A DNA stretch of 64,000 bases, from the NCBI RefSeq assembly GCF_051014685.1, contig NW_027478715.1, positions 434,001 through 498,000 on the forward strand. Reading direction: 5' to 3'. Positions 11,691-24,077 of the stretch are shown one piece after another. Under the pieces are notes generated by a model. It was given only the letters and a program-made list of their open reading frames with translations. It made no database searches and was not told where the DNA came from. This DNA is from Ptiloglossa arizonensis. Taxonomy: Eukaryota > Arthropoda > Insecta > Hymenoptera > Colletidae. How positions within the stretch are numbered: the stretch's first letter is position 1; each line of letters opens with the position of its first letter. Position numbers and translations under genes: made by a program.

Positions 11691-14600
11691 TTCGCGAGAC
11701 ATGGCAGTTTGGAGGTAAGAAACGCTCGAGAAACTCAAAATTTTCGCAGTTGAGATGCTCGAAACGAATAACTACAATGGCCTAGGGGAAAAGAACACAT
11801 ACCGTTGTAATTGGGCGAGTTTCTACTTTCAGATGCCACAGAAATTTTGCGGATTGGTCTATCCGTTCGCGAGATGTGGCAGTTTGTAGGTAAGAAACGC
11901 TTGAGAAACTCAAAATTTTCGCAGTTCTGATGCTCGAAACGAATAACTAGAACAGCCTAGGGGAAAAGTACGCATACCGTTGTAATCGGGCGAGTTTCTA
12001 CTTTCAGATGCAACAGAAATTTTGCGGATTGGTCTATCCGTTCGCGAGATATGGCTGTTTGGAGGTAAGAAACGCTTGAGAAAATCAAAATTTTCGCAGT
12101 TCTGATGCTCGAAACGAATAACTAGAACGGCCTAGGGGAAAACTACGCATACCGTTGTAATCAGGCGAGTTTCTACTTTCAGATGCAACAAAATTTTGCG
12201 GATTGGTCAATCCGTTCGCGAGATGTGGCAGTTTGTAGGTAGGAAACGCTTGAGAAACTCAAAATTTTCGCAGTTCTGATGCTCGAAACGAACAACTAGA
12301 ACGGCCTAGGGGAAAAGTACGCATACCGTTGTAATCGGGTGAGTTTCTACTTTCAGATGCATCAGAAATTTTGCGGATTGGTCAATCAGGTTCGCGAGAT
12401 GTGGCAGTTTATATGTAAGAAACGCTTGAGAAACTCAAAATTTTCGCAGTTCTGATGCTCGAAACGAATAACTAGAACGGCCTAGGGGAAAACTACGCAT
12501 ACCGTTGTAATCGGGCGAGTTTCTACTTTCAGATGCAACAAAATTTTGCGGATTGGTCAATCCGTTCGCGAGATGTGGCAGTTTGTAGGTAAGAAACGCT
12601 TGAGAAACTCAAAATTTTCGCAGTTCTGATGCTCGAAACGAACAACTAGAACGGCCTAGGGGAAAAGTACGCATACCGTTGTAATCGGGCGAGTTTCTAC
12701 TTTCAAATGCAACAGAAATTTTGCGGATTTGTCAATCCGTTCGCGAGATATGGCAGTTTAGAGGTAAGAAACGCTTGAGAAACTCAAAATTTTCGCAGTT
12801 CTGATGCTCGACAAGCATAACTAGAACAGCCCAGGGGAAAAGTACGCATACCGTTGTAATCGGACGAGTTTCTACATTCAGATGCAACAGAAATTTTGCG
12901 GATTGGTCAATCCGTTCGCGAGATGTGGCAGTTTGTAGGTAAGAAACGCTTGAGAAACTCAAAATTTTCGCAGTTCTGATGCTCGAAACGAACAACTAGA
13001 ACGGCCTAGGGGAAAAGTACGCACACCGTTGTAATCGGGCGAGTTTCAACTTTCAGATGCAACAGAAATTTTGCGGATTGGTCAATCCGCTCGCGAGATA
13101 TGGCAGTTTGGAGGTAAGAAACGCTTGAGAAACTCAAAATTTTCGCAGTTCTGATGCTCGACAAGCATAACTAGAACGGCCCAGGGGAAAAGTACGCATA
13201 CCTTTGTAATCGGGCGAGATTCTACTTTCAGATGCAACAGAAATTTTGCGGATTGGTCTATCCGTTCGCGAGATATGGCAGTTTGGATGTAAGAAACGCT
13301 TGAGAAATTCAAAATTTTCGCAGTTCTGATGCTCGAAACGAATAACTAGAATGGCCTAGGGGAAAAGTACGCATATCGTTGTAATCGGGCGAGTTTCTAC
13401 TTTTAAATGCATCAGAAATTTTGCGAATTGGTCAATCCGTTCGCGAGATATGGCAGTTAGGACGTAAGAAACGCTTGAGAAACTCAAAATTTTCGCAGTT
13501 CTGATGCACGAAACGAATAACTAGAACAGCCTAGGGGAAAAGTACGCATACCGTTGTAATCGGGCGAGTTTCTACTTTCAGATGCAACAGAAATTTTGCG
13601 GATTTGTCAATTCGTTCGCGAGATATGGCAGTTTGGAGGTAAGAAACGCTTGAGAAACTCAAAATTTTCGCAGTTCTGATGCTCGACAAGCATAACTAGA
13701 ACGGCCCAGGGGAAAAGTACGCATACCGTTGTAATCGGACGAGTTTCTACTTTCAGATGCAACAGAAATTTTGCGGATTGGTCAATCCGTTCGCGAGATA
13801 TGGCAGTTTGGAGGTAAGAAACACTTGAGAAACTCAAAATTTTCGCAGTTCTGATGCTCGACAAGCATAACTAGAACGGCCTAGGGGAAAAGTACACATA
13901 CCGTTGTAAACGGGAGAGTTTCTGCTTTCAGATGCAACAGAAATTTTGCGGATTGGTCAATCCGTTCGCGAGATATGGCAGTTTGGAGGTAAGAAACACT
14001 TGAGAAACTCAAAATTTTCGCAGTTCTGATGCTCGACAAGCATAACTAGAACGGCCTAGGGGAAAAGTACACATACCGTTGTAATCGGGCGAGTTTCTAC
14101 TTTCAGATGCAACAAAAATTATGCGGATTGGTCAATCCTTTCGCGAGATATGGCAGTTTGGAGGTAAGAAACGCTCGAGAAACTCAAAATTTTCGCAGTT
14201 CAGATGCTCGAAACGAATAACTACAATGGCCTAGGGGAAAAGAACACATACCGTTGTAAACGGGAGAGTTTCTACTTTCAGATGCAACAGAAATTTTGCG
14301 GATTGGTCAATCCGTTCGCGAGATATGGCAGTTTGGAAGTAAGAAACGCTTGAGAAAATCAAAATTTTCGCAGTTCTGATGCTCGAAACGAATAACTAGA
14401 ACGGCCTAGGGGAAAAGTACGCCTACCGTTGTAATCGAGCGAGTGTCTACTTTCAGATGCATCAGAAATTTTGCGGATTGGTCAATCCGTTCGCGAGATA
14501 TGGCAGATTGGAAGTAAGAAACGCTTGAGAAACTCAAAATTTTCGCAGTTCTGATGCTCGAAACGAATAACTAGAACGGCCTAGGGGAAAAGTACGCTTA

Positions 14601-15109
14601 CCGTTGTAATCGGGCGAGTTTCTACTTTCAGATGCATCAGAAATTTTGCGGATAGGTCAATCAGGTTCGCGAGATGTGGCAGTTTATAGGTAAGAAACGC
14701 TTGAGAAACTCAAAATTTTCGCAGTTCTGATGCTCGAAACGAATAACTAGAACGGCCTAGGGGAAAACTACGCATACCGTTGTAATCGGGCGAGTTTCTA
14801 CTTTCAGATGCAACAAAATTTTGCGGATTGGTCAATCCGTTCGCGAGATGTGGCAGTTTGTAGGTAAGAAACGCTTGAGAAACTCAAAATTTTCGCAGTT
14901 CTGATGCTCGAAACGAACAACTAGGACGGCCTAGGGGAAAAGTACGCATACCGTTGTAATCGGGCGAGTTTCTACTTTCAGATGCAACAGAAATTTTGCG
15001 GATTTGTCAATCCGTTCGCGAGATATGGCAGTTTAGAGGTAAGAAACGCTTGAGAAACTCAAAATTTTCGCAGTTCTGATGCACGAAACGAATAACTAGA
15101 ACAGCCTAG

Positions 15110-18100
15110 GGGAAAAGTACGCATACCGTTGTAATCGAGCGAGTGTCTACTTTCAGATGCATCAGAAATTTTGCGGATTGGTCAATCCGTTCGCGAGATA
15201 TGGCAGATTGGAAGTAAGAAACGCTTGAGAAACTCAAAATTTTCGCAGTTCTGATGCTCGAAACGAATAACTAGAACGGCCTAGGGGAAAAGTACGCATA
15301 CCGTTGTAATCGGGCGAGTTTCTACTTTCAGATGCATCAGAAATTTTGCGGATTGGTCAATCAGGTTCGCGAGATGTGGCAGTTTATAGGTAAAAACGCT
15401 TGAGAAACTCAAAATTTTCGCAGTTCTGATGCTCGAAACGAATAACTAGAACGGCCTAGGGGAAAACTACGCATACCGTTGTAATCGGGCGAGTTTCTAC
15501 TTTCAGATGCAACAAAATTTTGCGGATTGGTCAATCCGTTCGCGAGATGTGGCAGTTTGTAGGTAAGAAACGCTTGAGAAACTCAAAATTTTCGCAGTTT
15601 TGATGCTCCAAACGAACAACTAGAACGGCCTAGGGGAAAAGTACGCATACCGTTGTAATCGGGCGAGTTTCTACTTTCAGATGCAACAGAAATTTTGCGG
15701 ATTGGTCAATCCGTTCGCGAGATATGGCAGTTTGGAGTTAAGAAACGCTTGAGAAACTCAAAATTTTCGCAGTTCTGATGCTCGACAAGCATAACTAGAA
15801 CGGCCCAGGGGAAAAGTACGCACACCGTTGTAATCGGGCGAGTTTCAACTTTCAGATGCAACAGAAATTTTGCGGATTGGTCAATCCGCTCGCGAGATAT
15901 GGCAGTTTGGAGGTAAGAAACGCTTGAGAAACTCAAAATTTTCGCAGTTCTGATGCTCGACAAGCATAACTAGAACGGCCCAGGGGAAAAGTACGCATAC
16001 CGTTGTAATCGGGCGAGATTCTACTTTCAGATGCAACAGAAATTTTGCGGATTGGTCAATCCGTTCGCGAGATATGGCAGTTTGGAGGGAAGAAACGCTT
16101 GAGAAATTCAAAATTTTCGCAGTTCTGATGTTCGAAACGAATAACTAGAATGGCCTAGGGGAAAAGTACGCATATCGTTGTAATCGGGCGAGTTTCTACT
16201 TTTAAATGCATCAGAAATTTTGCGGATTGGTCAATCCGTTCGCGAGATATGGCAGTTAGGACGTAAGAAACGCTTGAGAAACTCAAAATTTTCGCAGTTC
16301 TGATGCACGAAACGAATAACTAGAACAGCCTAGGGGAAAAGTACGCATACCGATGTAATCGGGCGAGTTTCTACTTCCAGATGCAACGAAATTTTGCGGA
16401 TTGGTCAATCCGTTCGCGAGATGTGGCAGTTTGGAGGTAAGACACGCTTGAGAAACTCAAAATTTTCGCAGTTCTGATGCTCGACAAGCATAACTAGAAC
16501 GGCCTAGGGGAAAAGTACACATACCGTTGTAATCGGGCGAGTTTCTACTTTCAGATGCAACAAAAATTATGCGGATCGGTCAATCCTTTCGCGAGATATG
16601 GCAGTTTGGAGGTAAGACACGCTTGAGAAACTCAAAATTTTCGCAGTTCTGATGCTCGACAAGCATAACTAGAACGGCCTAGGGGAAAAGTACGCATACC
16701 GTTGTAATCGGGTGAGTTTCTACTTTCAGATGCAACAGAAATTTTGCGGATTGGTCAATCCGTTCGCGAGATATGGCAGGTTGGAGGTAAGAAACGCCAG
16801 AGAAACTCAAAATTTTCGCAGTTCTGATGCTCGAAACGAATAACTAGAAGGCCTAGGGGAAAAGTACACATACCGTTGTAATCGGGCGAGTTTCTACTTT
16901 CAGATGCAACAGAAATTTTGCGGATTGGTCAATCCTTTCGCGAGATATGGCAGTTTGGAGGTAAGAAACGCTAGAACAACTCAAAATTTACGCAGTTCTC
17001 ATGCTCGAAACGAATAACTAGAACGGCCTAGGGGAAAAGTACGCATACCGTTGTAATCGGGCGAGTTTCTACTTTCAGATGCAACGGAAATTTTGCGGAT
17101 TGGTCAATCCGTTCGCGAGATATGGCAGTTTGGAGGTAAGAAACGCTTGAGAAATTCAAAATTTTCGCAGTTCTGATGCTCGAAACGAATAACTAGAATG
17201 GCCTAGGGGAAAAGTACGCATATCGTTGTAATCGGGCGAGTTTCTACTTTTAAATGCATCAGAAATTTTGCGAATTGGTCAATCCGTTCGCGAGATATGG
17301 CAGTTAGGACGTAAGAAACGCTTGAGAAACTCAAAATTTTCGCAGTTCTGATGCACGAAACGAATAACTAGAACAGCCTAGGGGAAAAGTACGCATACCG
17401 ATGTAATCGGGCGAGTTTCTACTTTCAGATGCAACGAAATTTTGCGGATTGGTCAATCCGTTCGCGAGATGTGGCAGTTTGTAGGTAAGAAACGCTTGAG
17501 AAACTCAAAATTTTCGCAGTTCTGATGCTCGAAACGAACAACTAGAACGGCCTAGGGGAAAAGTACGCATACCGTTGTAATCGCGCGAGTTTCTACTTTC
17601 AGATGCAACAGAAATTTTGCGGATTTGTCAATCCGTTCGCGAGATATGGCAGTTTGGAGGTAAGAAACGCTTGAGAAACTCAAAATTTTCGCAGTTCTGA
17701 TGCTCGACAAGCATAACTAGAACGGCCCAGGGGAAAAGTACGCATACCGTTGTAATCGGACGAGTTTCTACTTTCAGATGCAACAGAAATTTTGCGGATT
17801 GGTCAATCCGTTCGCGAGATATGGCAGTTTGGAGTTAAGAAACGCTTGAGATACTCAAAATTTTCGCAGTTCTGATGCTCGACAAGCATAACTAGAACGG
17901 CCCAGGGGAAAAGTACGCACACGGTTGTAATCGGGCGAGTTTCTACTTTCAGATGCAACAAAAATTATGCGGATCGGTCAATCCTTTCGCGAGATATGGC
18001 AGTTTGGAGGTAAGACACGCTTGAGAAACTCAAAATTTTCGCAGTTCTGATGCTCGACAAGCATAACTAGAACGGCCTAGGGGAAAAGTGAACATACCGT

Positions 18101-18605
18101 TGTAATCGGGCGAGTTTCTACTTTCAGATGCAACAAAAATTATGCGGATTGGTCAATCCTTTCGCGAGACATGGCAGTTTGGAGGTAAGAAACGCTCGAG
18201 AAACTCAAAATTTTCGCAGTTGAGATGCTCGAAACGAATAACTACTATGGCCTAGGGGAAAAGAACACATACCGTTGTAATTGGGCGAGTTTCTACTTTC
18301 AGATGCCACAGAAATTTTGCGGATTGGTCTATCCGTTCGCGAGATGTGGCAGTTTGTAGGTAAGAAACGCTTGAGAAACTCAAAATTTTCGCAGTTCTGA
18401 TGCTCGAAACGAATAACTAGAACAGCCTAGGGGAAAAGTACGCATACCGTTGTAATCGGGCGAGTTTCTACTTTCAGATGCAACAGAAATTTTGCGGATT
18501 GGTCTATCCGTTCGCGAGATATGGCAGTTTGGAGGTAAGAAACGCTTGAGAAACTCATAATTTTCGCAGTTCTGATGCTCGAAACGAATAACTAGAACGG
18601 CCTAG
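15110..18605. repeat. 3.3-kb segmental block, copy 2, with one extra monomer
   Basis: Matches 2,870-6,190 as described there. The extra monomer (about 17,902-18,076) carries the CCCAGGGG, CACACGGTTG and TTATGCGGATCGG states also found at 1,650-1,700, 2,350-2,400, 9,520-9,590 and 21,055-21,130. It was therefore gained from, or lost relative to, an existing left-domain subfamily. The third, partial copy at 20,205-21,775 has the same extra monomer, which suggests the longer form existed before the later duplication. Confidence 0.83.
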
Positions 18606-20204
18606 GGGAAAAGTACGCATACCGTTGTAATCGGGCGAGTTTCTACTTTCAGATGCATCAGAAATTTTGCGGATTGGTCAATCCGTTCGCGAGATGTGGC
18701 AGTTTGTAGGTAAGAAACGCTTGAGAAACTCAAAATTTTCGCAGTTCTGATGCTCGAAACGAATAACTAGAACAGCCTAGGGGAAAAGTACGCATACCGT
18801 TGTAATCGGGCGAGTTTCTACTTTCAGATGCAACAGAAATTTTGCGGATTGTTCTATCCGTTCGCGAGATATTGCAGTTTGGAAGTAAGAAACGCTTGAG
18901 AAACTCATAATTTTCGCAGTTCTGATGCTCGAAACGAATAACTAGAACGGCCTACGGGAAAAGTACGCATACCGTTGTAAACGGGAGAGTTTCTGCTTTC
19001 AGATGCAACAAAATTTTGCGGATTGGTCAATCCGTTCGCGAGATGTGGCAGTTTGTAGGTAAGAAACGCTTGAGAAACTCAAAATTTTCGCAGTTCTGAT
19101 GCTCGAAACGAATAACTAGAACGGCCTAGGGGAAAAGTACGCATACCGTTGTAATCGAGCGAGTGTCTACTTTCAGATGCATCAGAAATTTTGCGGATTG
19201 GTCAATCCGTTCGCGAGATATGGCAGATTGGAAGTAAGAAACGCTTGAGAAACTCAAAATTTTCGCAGTTCTGATGCTCGAAACGAATAACTAGAACCGC
19301 CTAGGGGAAAAGTACGCATACCGTTGTAATCGGGCGAGTTTCTACTTTCAGATGCATCAGAAATTTTGCGGATTGGTCAATCAGGTTCGCGAGATGTGGC
19401 AGTTTATAGGCAAGAAACGCTTGAGAAACTCAAAATTTTCGCAGTTCTGATGCTCGAAACGAATAACTAGAACGGCCTAGGGGAAAACTACGCATACCGT
19501 TGTAATCGGGCGAGTTTCTACTTTCAGATGCAACAAAATTTTGCGGATTGGTCAATCCGTTCGCGAGGTGTGGCAGTTTGAAGGTAAGAAACGCTTGAGA
19601 AACTCAAAACTTTCGCAGTTCTGATGCTCGAAACGAACTAGAGCGGCCTAGGGGAAAAGTACGCATACCGTTGTAATCGGGCGAGTTTCTCCTTTCAGAT
19701 GCAACAGAAATTTTGCGGATTTGTCAATCCGTTCGCGAGATATGGCAGTTTAGAGGTAAGAAACGCTTGAGAAACTCAAAATTTTCGCAGTTCTGATGCT
19801 CGACAAGCATAACTAGAACAGCCCAGGGGAAAAGTACGCATACCGTTGTAATCGGACGAGTTTCTACTTTCAGATGCAACAGAAATTTTGCGGATTGGTC
19901 AATCCGTTCGCGAGATATGGCAGTTTGGAGTTAAGAAACGCTTGAGAAACTCAAAATTTTCGCAGTTCTGATGCTCGACAAGCATAACTAGAACGGCCCA
20001 GGGGAAAAGTACGCACACCGTTGTAATCGGGCGAGTTTCAACTTTCAGATGCAACAGAAATTTTGCGGATTGGTCAATCCGCTCGCGAGATATGGCAGTT
20101 TGGAGGTAAGAAACGCTTGAGAAACTGAAAATTTTCGCAGTTCTGATGCTCGTCAAGCATAACTAGAACGGCCCAGGGGAAAAGTACGCATACCGTTGTA
20201 ATCG

Positions 20205-21775
20205 GGCGAGATTCTACTTTCAGATGCAACAGAAATTTTGCGGATTGGTCAATCCGTTCGCGAGATATGGCAGTTTGGAGGTAAGAAACGCTTGAGAAAT
20301 TCAAAATTTTCGCAGTTCTGATGCTCGAAACGAATAACTAGAATGGCCTAGGGGAAAAGTACGCATATCGTTGTAATCGGGCGAGTTTCTACTTTTAAAT
20401 GCATCAGAAATTTTGCGAATTGGTCAATCCGTTCGCGAGATATGGCAGTTAGGACGTAAGAAACGCTTGAGAAACTCAAAATTTTCGCAGTTCTGATGCA
20501 CGAAACGAATAACTAGAACAGCCTAGGGGAAAAGTACGCATACCGATGTAATCGGGCGAGTTTCTACTTTCAGATGCAACGAAATTTTGCGGATTGGTCA
20601 ATCCGTTCGCGAGATGTGGCAGTTTGTAGGTAAGAAACGCTTGAGAAACTCAAAATTTTCGCAGTTCTGATGCTCGAAACGAACAACTAGAACGGCCTAG
20701 GGGAAAAGTACGCATACCGTTGTAATCGGGCGAGTTTCTACTTTCAGATGCAACAGAAATTTTGCGGATTTGTCAATCCGTTCGCGAGATATGGCAGTTT
20801 GGAGGTAAGAAACGCTTGAGAAACTCAAAATTTTCGCAGTTCTGATGCTCGACAAGCATAACTAGAACGGCCCAGGGGAAAAGTACGCATACCGTTGTAA
20901 TCGGACGAGTTTCTACTTTCAGATGCAACAGAAATTTTGTCGATTGGTCAATCCGTTCGCGAGATATGGCAGTTTGGAGTTAAGAAACGCTTGAGAAACT
21001 CAAAATTTTCGCAGTTCTGATGCTCGACAAGAATAACTAGAACGGCCCAGGGGAAAAGTACGCACACGGTTGTAATCGGGCGAGTTTCTACTTTCAGATG
21101 CAACAAAAATTATGCGGATCGGTCAATCCTTTCGCGAGATATGGCAGTTTGGAGGTAAGACACGCTTGAGAAACTCAAAATTTTCGCAGTTCTGATGCTC
21201 GACAAGCATAACTAGAACGGCCTAGGGGAAAAGTGAACATACCGTTGTAATCGGGCGAGTTTCTACTTTCAGATGCAACAAAAATTATGCGGATTGGTCA
21301 ATCCTTTCGCGAGACATGGCAGTTTGGAGGTAAGAAACGCTCGAGAAACTCAAAATTTTCGTAGTTGAGATGTTCGAAACGAATAACTACAATGGCCTAG
21401 GGGAAAAGAACACATACCGTTGTAATTGGGCGAGTTTCTACTTTCAGATGCCACAGAAATTTTGCGGATTGGTCTATCCGTTCGCGAGATGTGGCAGTTT
21501 GTAGGTAAGAAACGCTTGAGAAACTCAAAATTTTCGCAGTTCTGATGCTCGAAATGAATAACTAGAACAGCCTAGGGGAAAGGTACGCATACCGTTGTAA
21601 TCGGGCGAGTTTCTACTTTCAGATGCAACAGAAATTTTGCGGATTGGTCTATCCGTTCGCGAGATATGGCAGTTTGGAGGTAAGAAACGCTTGAGAAACT
21701 CATAATTTTCGCAGTTCTGATGCTCGAAACGAATAACTAGAACGGCCTACGGGAAAAGTACGCATACCGTTGTAA
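20205..21775. repeat. Partial third copy of the 3.3-kb block (1.57 kb)
   Basis: Corresponds to 17,060-18,605 at an offset of 3,145 bp, and to 4,820-6,190 of copy 1 at 15,385 bp, changing to 15,560 bp after the extra monomer. Shared states include TTTTAAATGCATCAG, GTTAGGACG, the GATGCACG plus ACAGCC pair, ACCGATG, AAAAGTGAACATACC and GAGACATGG. Private differences include GACAAGAATAAC near 21,026, GTCGATTGG near 20,939 and GTAGTTGAGATGTTCG near 21,361. It ends where GTAATCGGG becomes GTAAACGGGAGAG near 21,775. Confidence 0.78.
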
Positions 21776-22789
21776 ACGGGAGAGTTTCTGCTTTCAGATG
21801 CAACAGAAATTTTGCGGATTGGTCAATCCGTTCGCGAGATATGGCAGTTTGGAGGTAAGAAACACTTGAGAAACTCAAAATTTTCGCAGTTCTGATGCTC
21901 GACAAGCATAACTAGAACGGCCTAGGGGAAAAGTACGCCTACCGTTGTAATCGAGCGAGTGTCTACTTTCAGATGCATCAGAAATTTTGCGGATTGGTCA
22001 ATCCGTTCGCGAGATATGGCAGATTGGAAGTAAGAAACGCTTGAGAAACTCAAAATTTTCACAGTTCTGATGCTCGAAACGAACAACTAGAACGGCCTAG
22101 GGGAAAAGTACGCATACCGTTGTAATCGGGCGAGTTTCTACATTCAGAAGCAACAGAAATTTTGCGGATTTGTCAATCCGTTCGCCAGATATGGCAGTTT
22201 AGAGGTAAGAAACGCTTGAGAAGCTCAAAATTTTCGCAGTTCTGATGCTCGACAAGCATAACTAGAACGGCCTAGGGGAAAACTACGCATACCGTTGTAA
22301 TCGGGCGAGTTTCTACTTTCAGATGCAACAAAATTTTGCGGATTGGTCAATCGGTTCGCGAGATGTGGCAGTTTGTAGGTAAGAAACGCTTGAGAAACTC
22401 AAAATTTTCGCAGTTCTGATGCTCGAAACGAACAACTAGAACGGCCTAGGGGAAAAGTACGCATACCGTTGTAATCGGGCGAGTTTCTACTTTCAGATGC
22501 AACAGAAATTTTGCGGATTTGTCAATCCGTTCGCGAGATATGGCAGTTTGGAGGTAAGAAACGCTCGAGAAACTCAAAATTTTCGCAGTTCAGATGCTCG
22601 AAACGAATAACTACAATGGCCTAGGGGAAAAGAACACATACCATTGTAATTGGGCGAGTTTCTACTTTCAGATGCCACAGAAATTTTGCGGATTGGTCAA
22701 TCCGTTCGCGAGATGTGGCAGTTTGGAGGTAAGAAGCGCTTGAGAAACTCAAAATTTTCGCAGTTCTGATGCTCGAAACGAATAACTAG

Positions 22790-24077
22790 AACGGCCTAGG
22801 GGAAAAGTACACATACCGTTGTAATCGGGCGAGTTTCTACTTTCAGATGCAACAGAAATTTTGCGGATTGGTCAATCCTTTCGCGAGATATGGCAGTTTG
22901 GAGGTAAGAAACGCTAGAACAACTCAAAATTTACGCAGTTCTCATGCTCGAAACGAATAAATAGAACGGCCTAGGGGAAAGTACGCATACCATTGTAATC
23001 GGGCGAGTTTCTACTTTCAGATGCAACAGAAAGTTTGCGGATTGGTCAATCCGTTCGATAGATATGGCAGTTTGGAGGTAAGAAACGCTAGAGGAACTCA
23101 AAATTTTCGCAGTTCTGATGCTCGAAACGAACAACTAGAACGGCCTAGGGGAAAAGTACGCATACCCTTGTAATCGGGCGAGTTTCTACTTTCAGATGCA
23201 ACAGAAATTTTGCGGATTTGTCAATCCGTTCGCCAGATATGGCAGTTTAGAGGTAAGAAACGCTTGAGAAACTCAAAATTTTCGCAGTTCTGATGCTCGA
23301 CAAGCATAACTAGAACGGCCCAGGGGAAAAGTACGCATACCGTTGTAATCGGACGAGTTTCTACTTTCAGATGCAACAGAAATTTTGCGGATTGGTGCAT
23401 CCGTTCGCGAGATATGGCAGTTTGGAGGTAAGAAACGCTAGAGAAACTCAAAATTTTCGCAGTTCTGATGCTCGAAACGAATAACTAGAACGGCCTAGGG
23501 GAAAAGTACACATACCGTTGTAATCGGGCGAGTTTCTACTTTCAGATGCAACAGAAATTTTGAGGATTGGTCAATCCTTTCGCGAGATATGGCAGTTTGG
23601 AGGTAAGAAACGCTAGAACAACTCAAAATTTACGCAGTTCTCATGCTCGAAACGAATAACTAGAACGGCCTAGGGGAAAGTACGCATACCATTGTAATCG
23701 GGCGAGTTTCTACTTTCAGATGCAACAGAAAGTTTGCGGATTGGTCAATCCGTTCGATAGATATGGCAGTTTGGAGGTAAGAAAGGCTTGAGAAATTTAA
23801 AATTTTTTTAGTTCTGATGCTCGAAAAGAATAACTAGAACGGCCTAGTGGAAAAGTACGCACACGTTTGTAATCGGGCGAGTTTCTACTTTCAGATGCAA
23901 CAAAAATTATGCGGATCGGTCAATCCTTTCGCGAGATATGGCAGTTTGGAGGTAAGACACGCTTGAGAAACTCAAAATTTTCGCAGTTCTGATGCTCGAC
24001 AAGCATATCTAGAACGGCCTAGGGGAAAAGTACACATACCGTTGTAATCGGGCGAGTTTCTACTTTCAGATGCAACA
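22790..24077. repeat. 1.29-kb block, copy 1 (copy 2 at 28,913-30,200)
   Basis: Seven or so monomers recur 6,123 bp away (35 units less 2 bp). The block carries several rare states in one order: CTAGAACAACTC with TTTACGCAGTTCTC, AATAAATAG, CCATTGTAATC, GAAAGTTTGCGG with GTTCGATAGATATGG, CATACCCTTG, GTTCGCCAGATATGG, GGTGCATCC, TTTTGAGGATTGG, a T7 tract, CACACGTTTG and CATATCTAG. Only isolated differences were noticed, such as AGAGGAACTC here against AGAGAAACTC. Both edges lie inside monomers. Confidence 0.86.
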
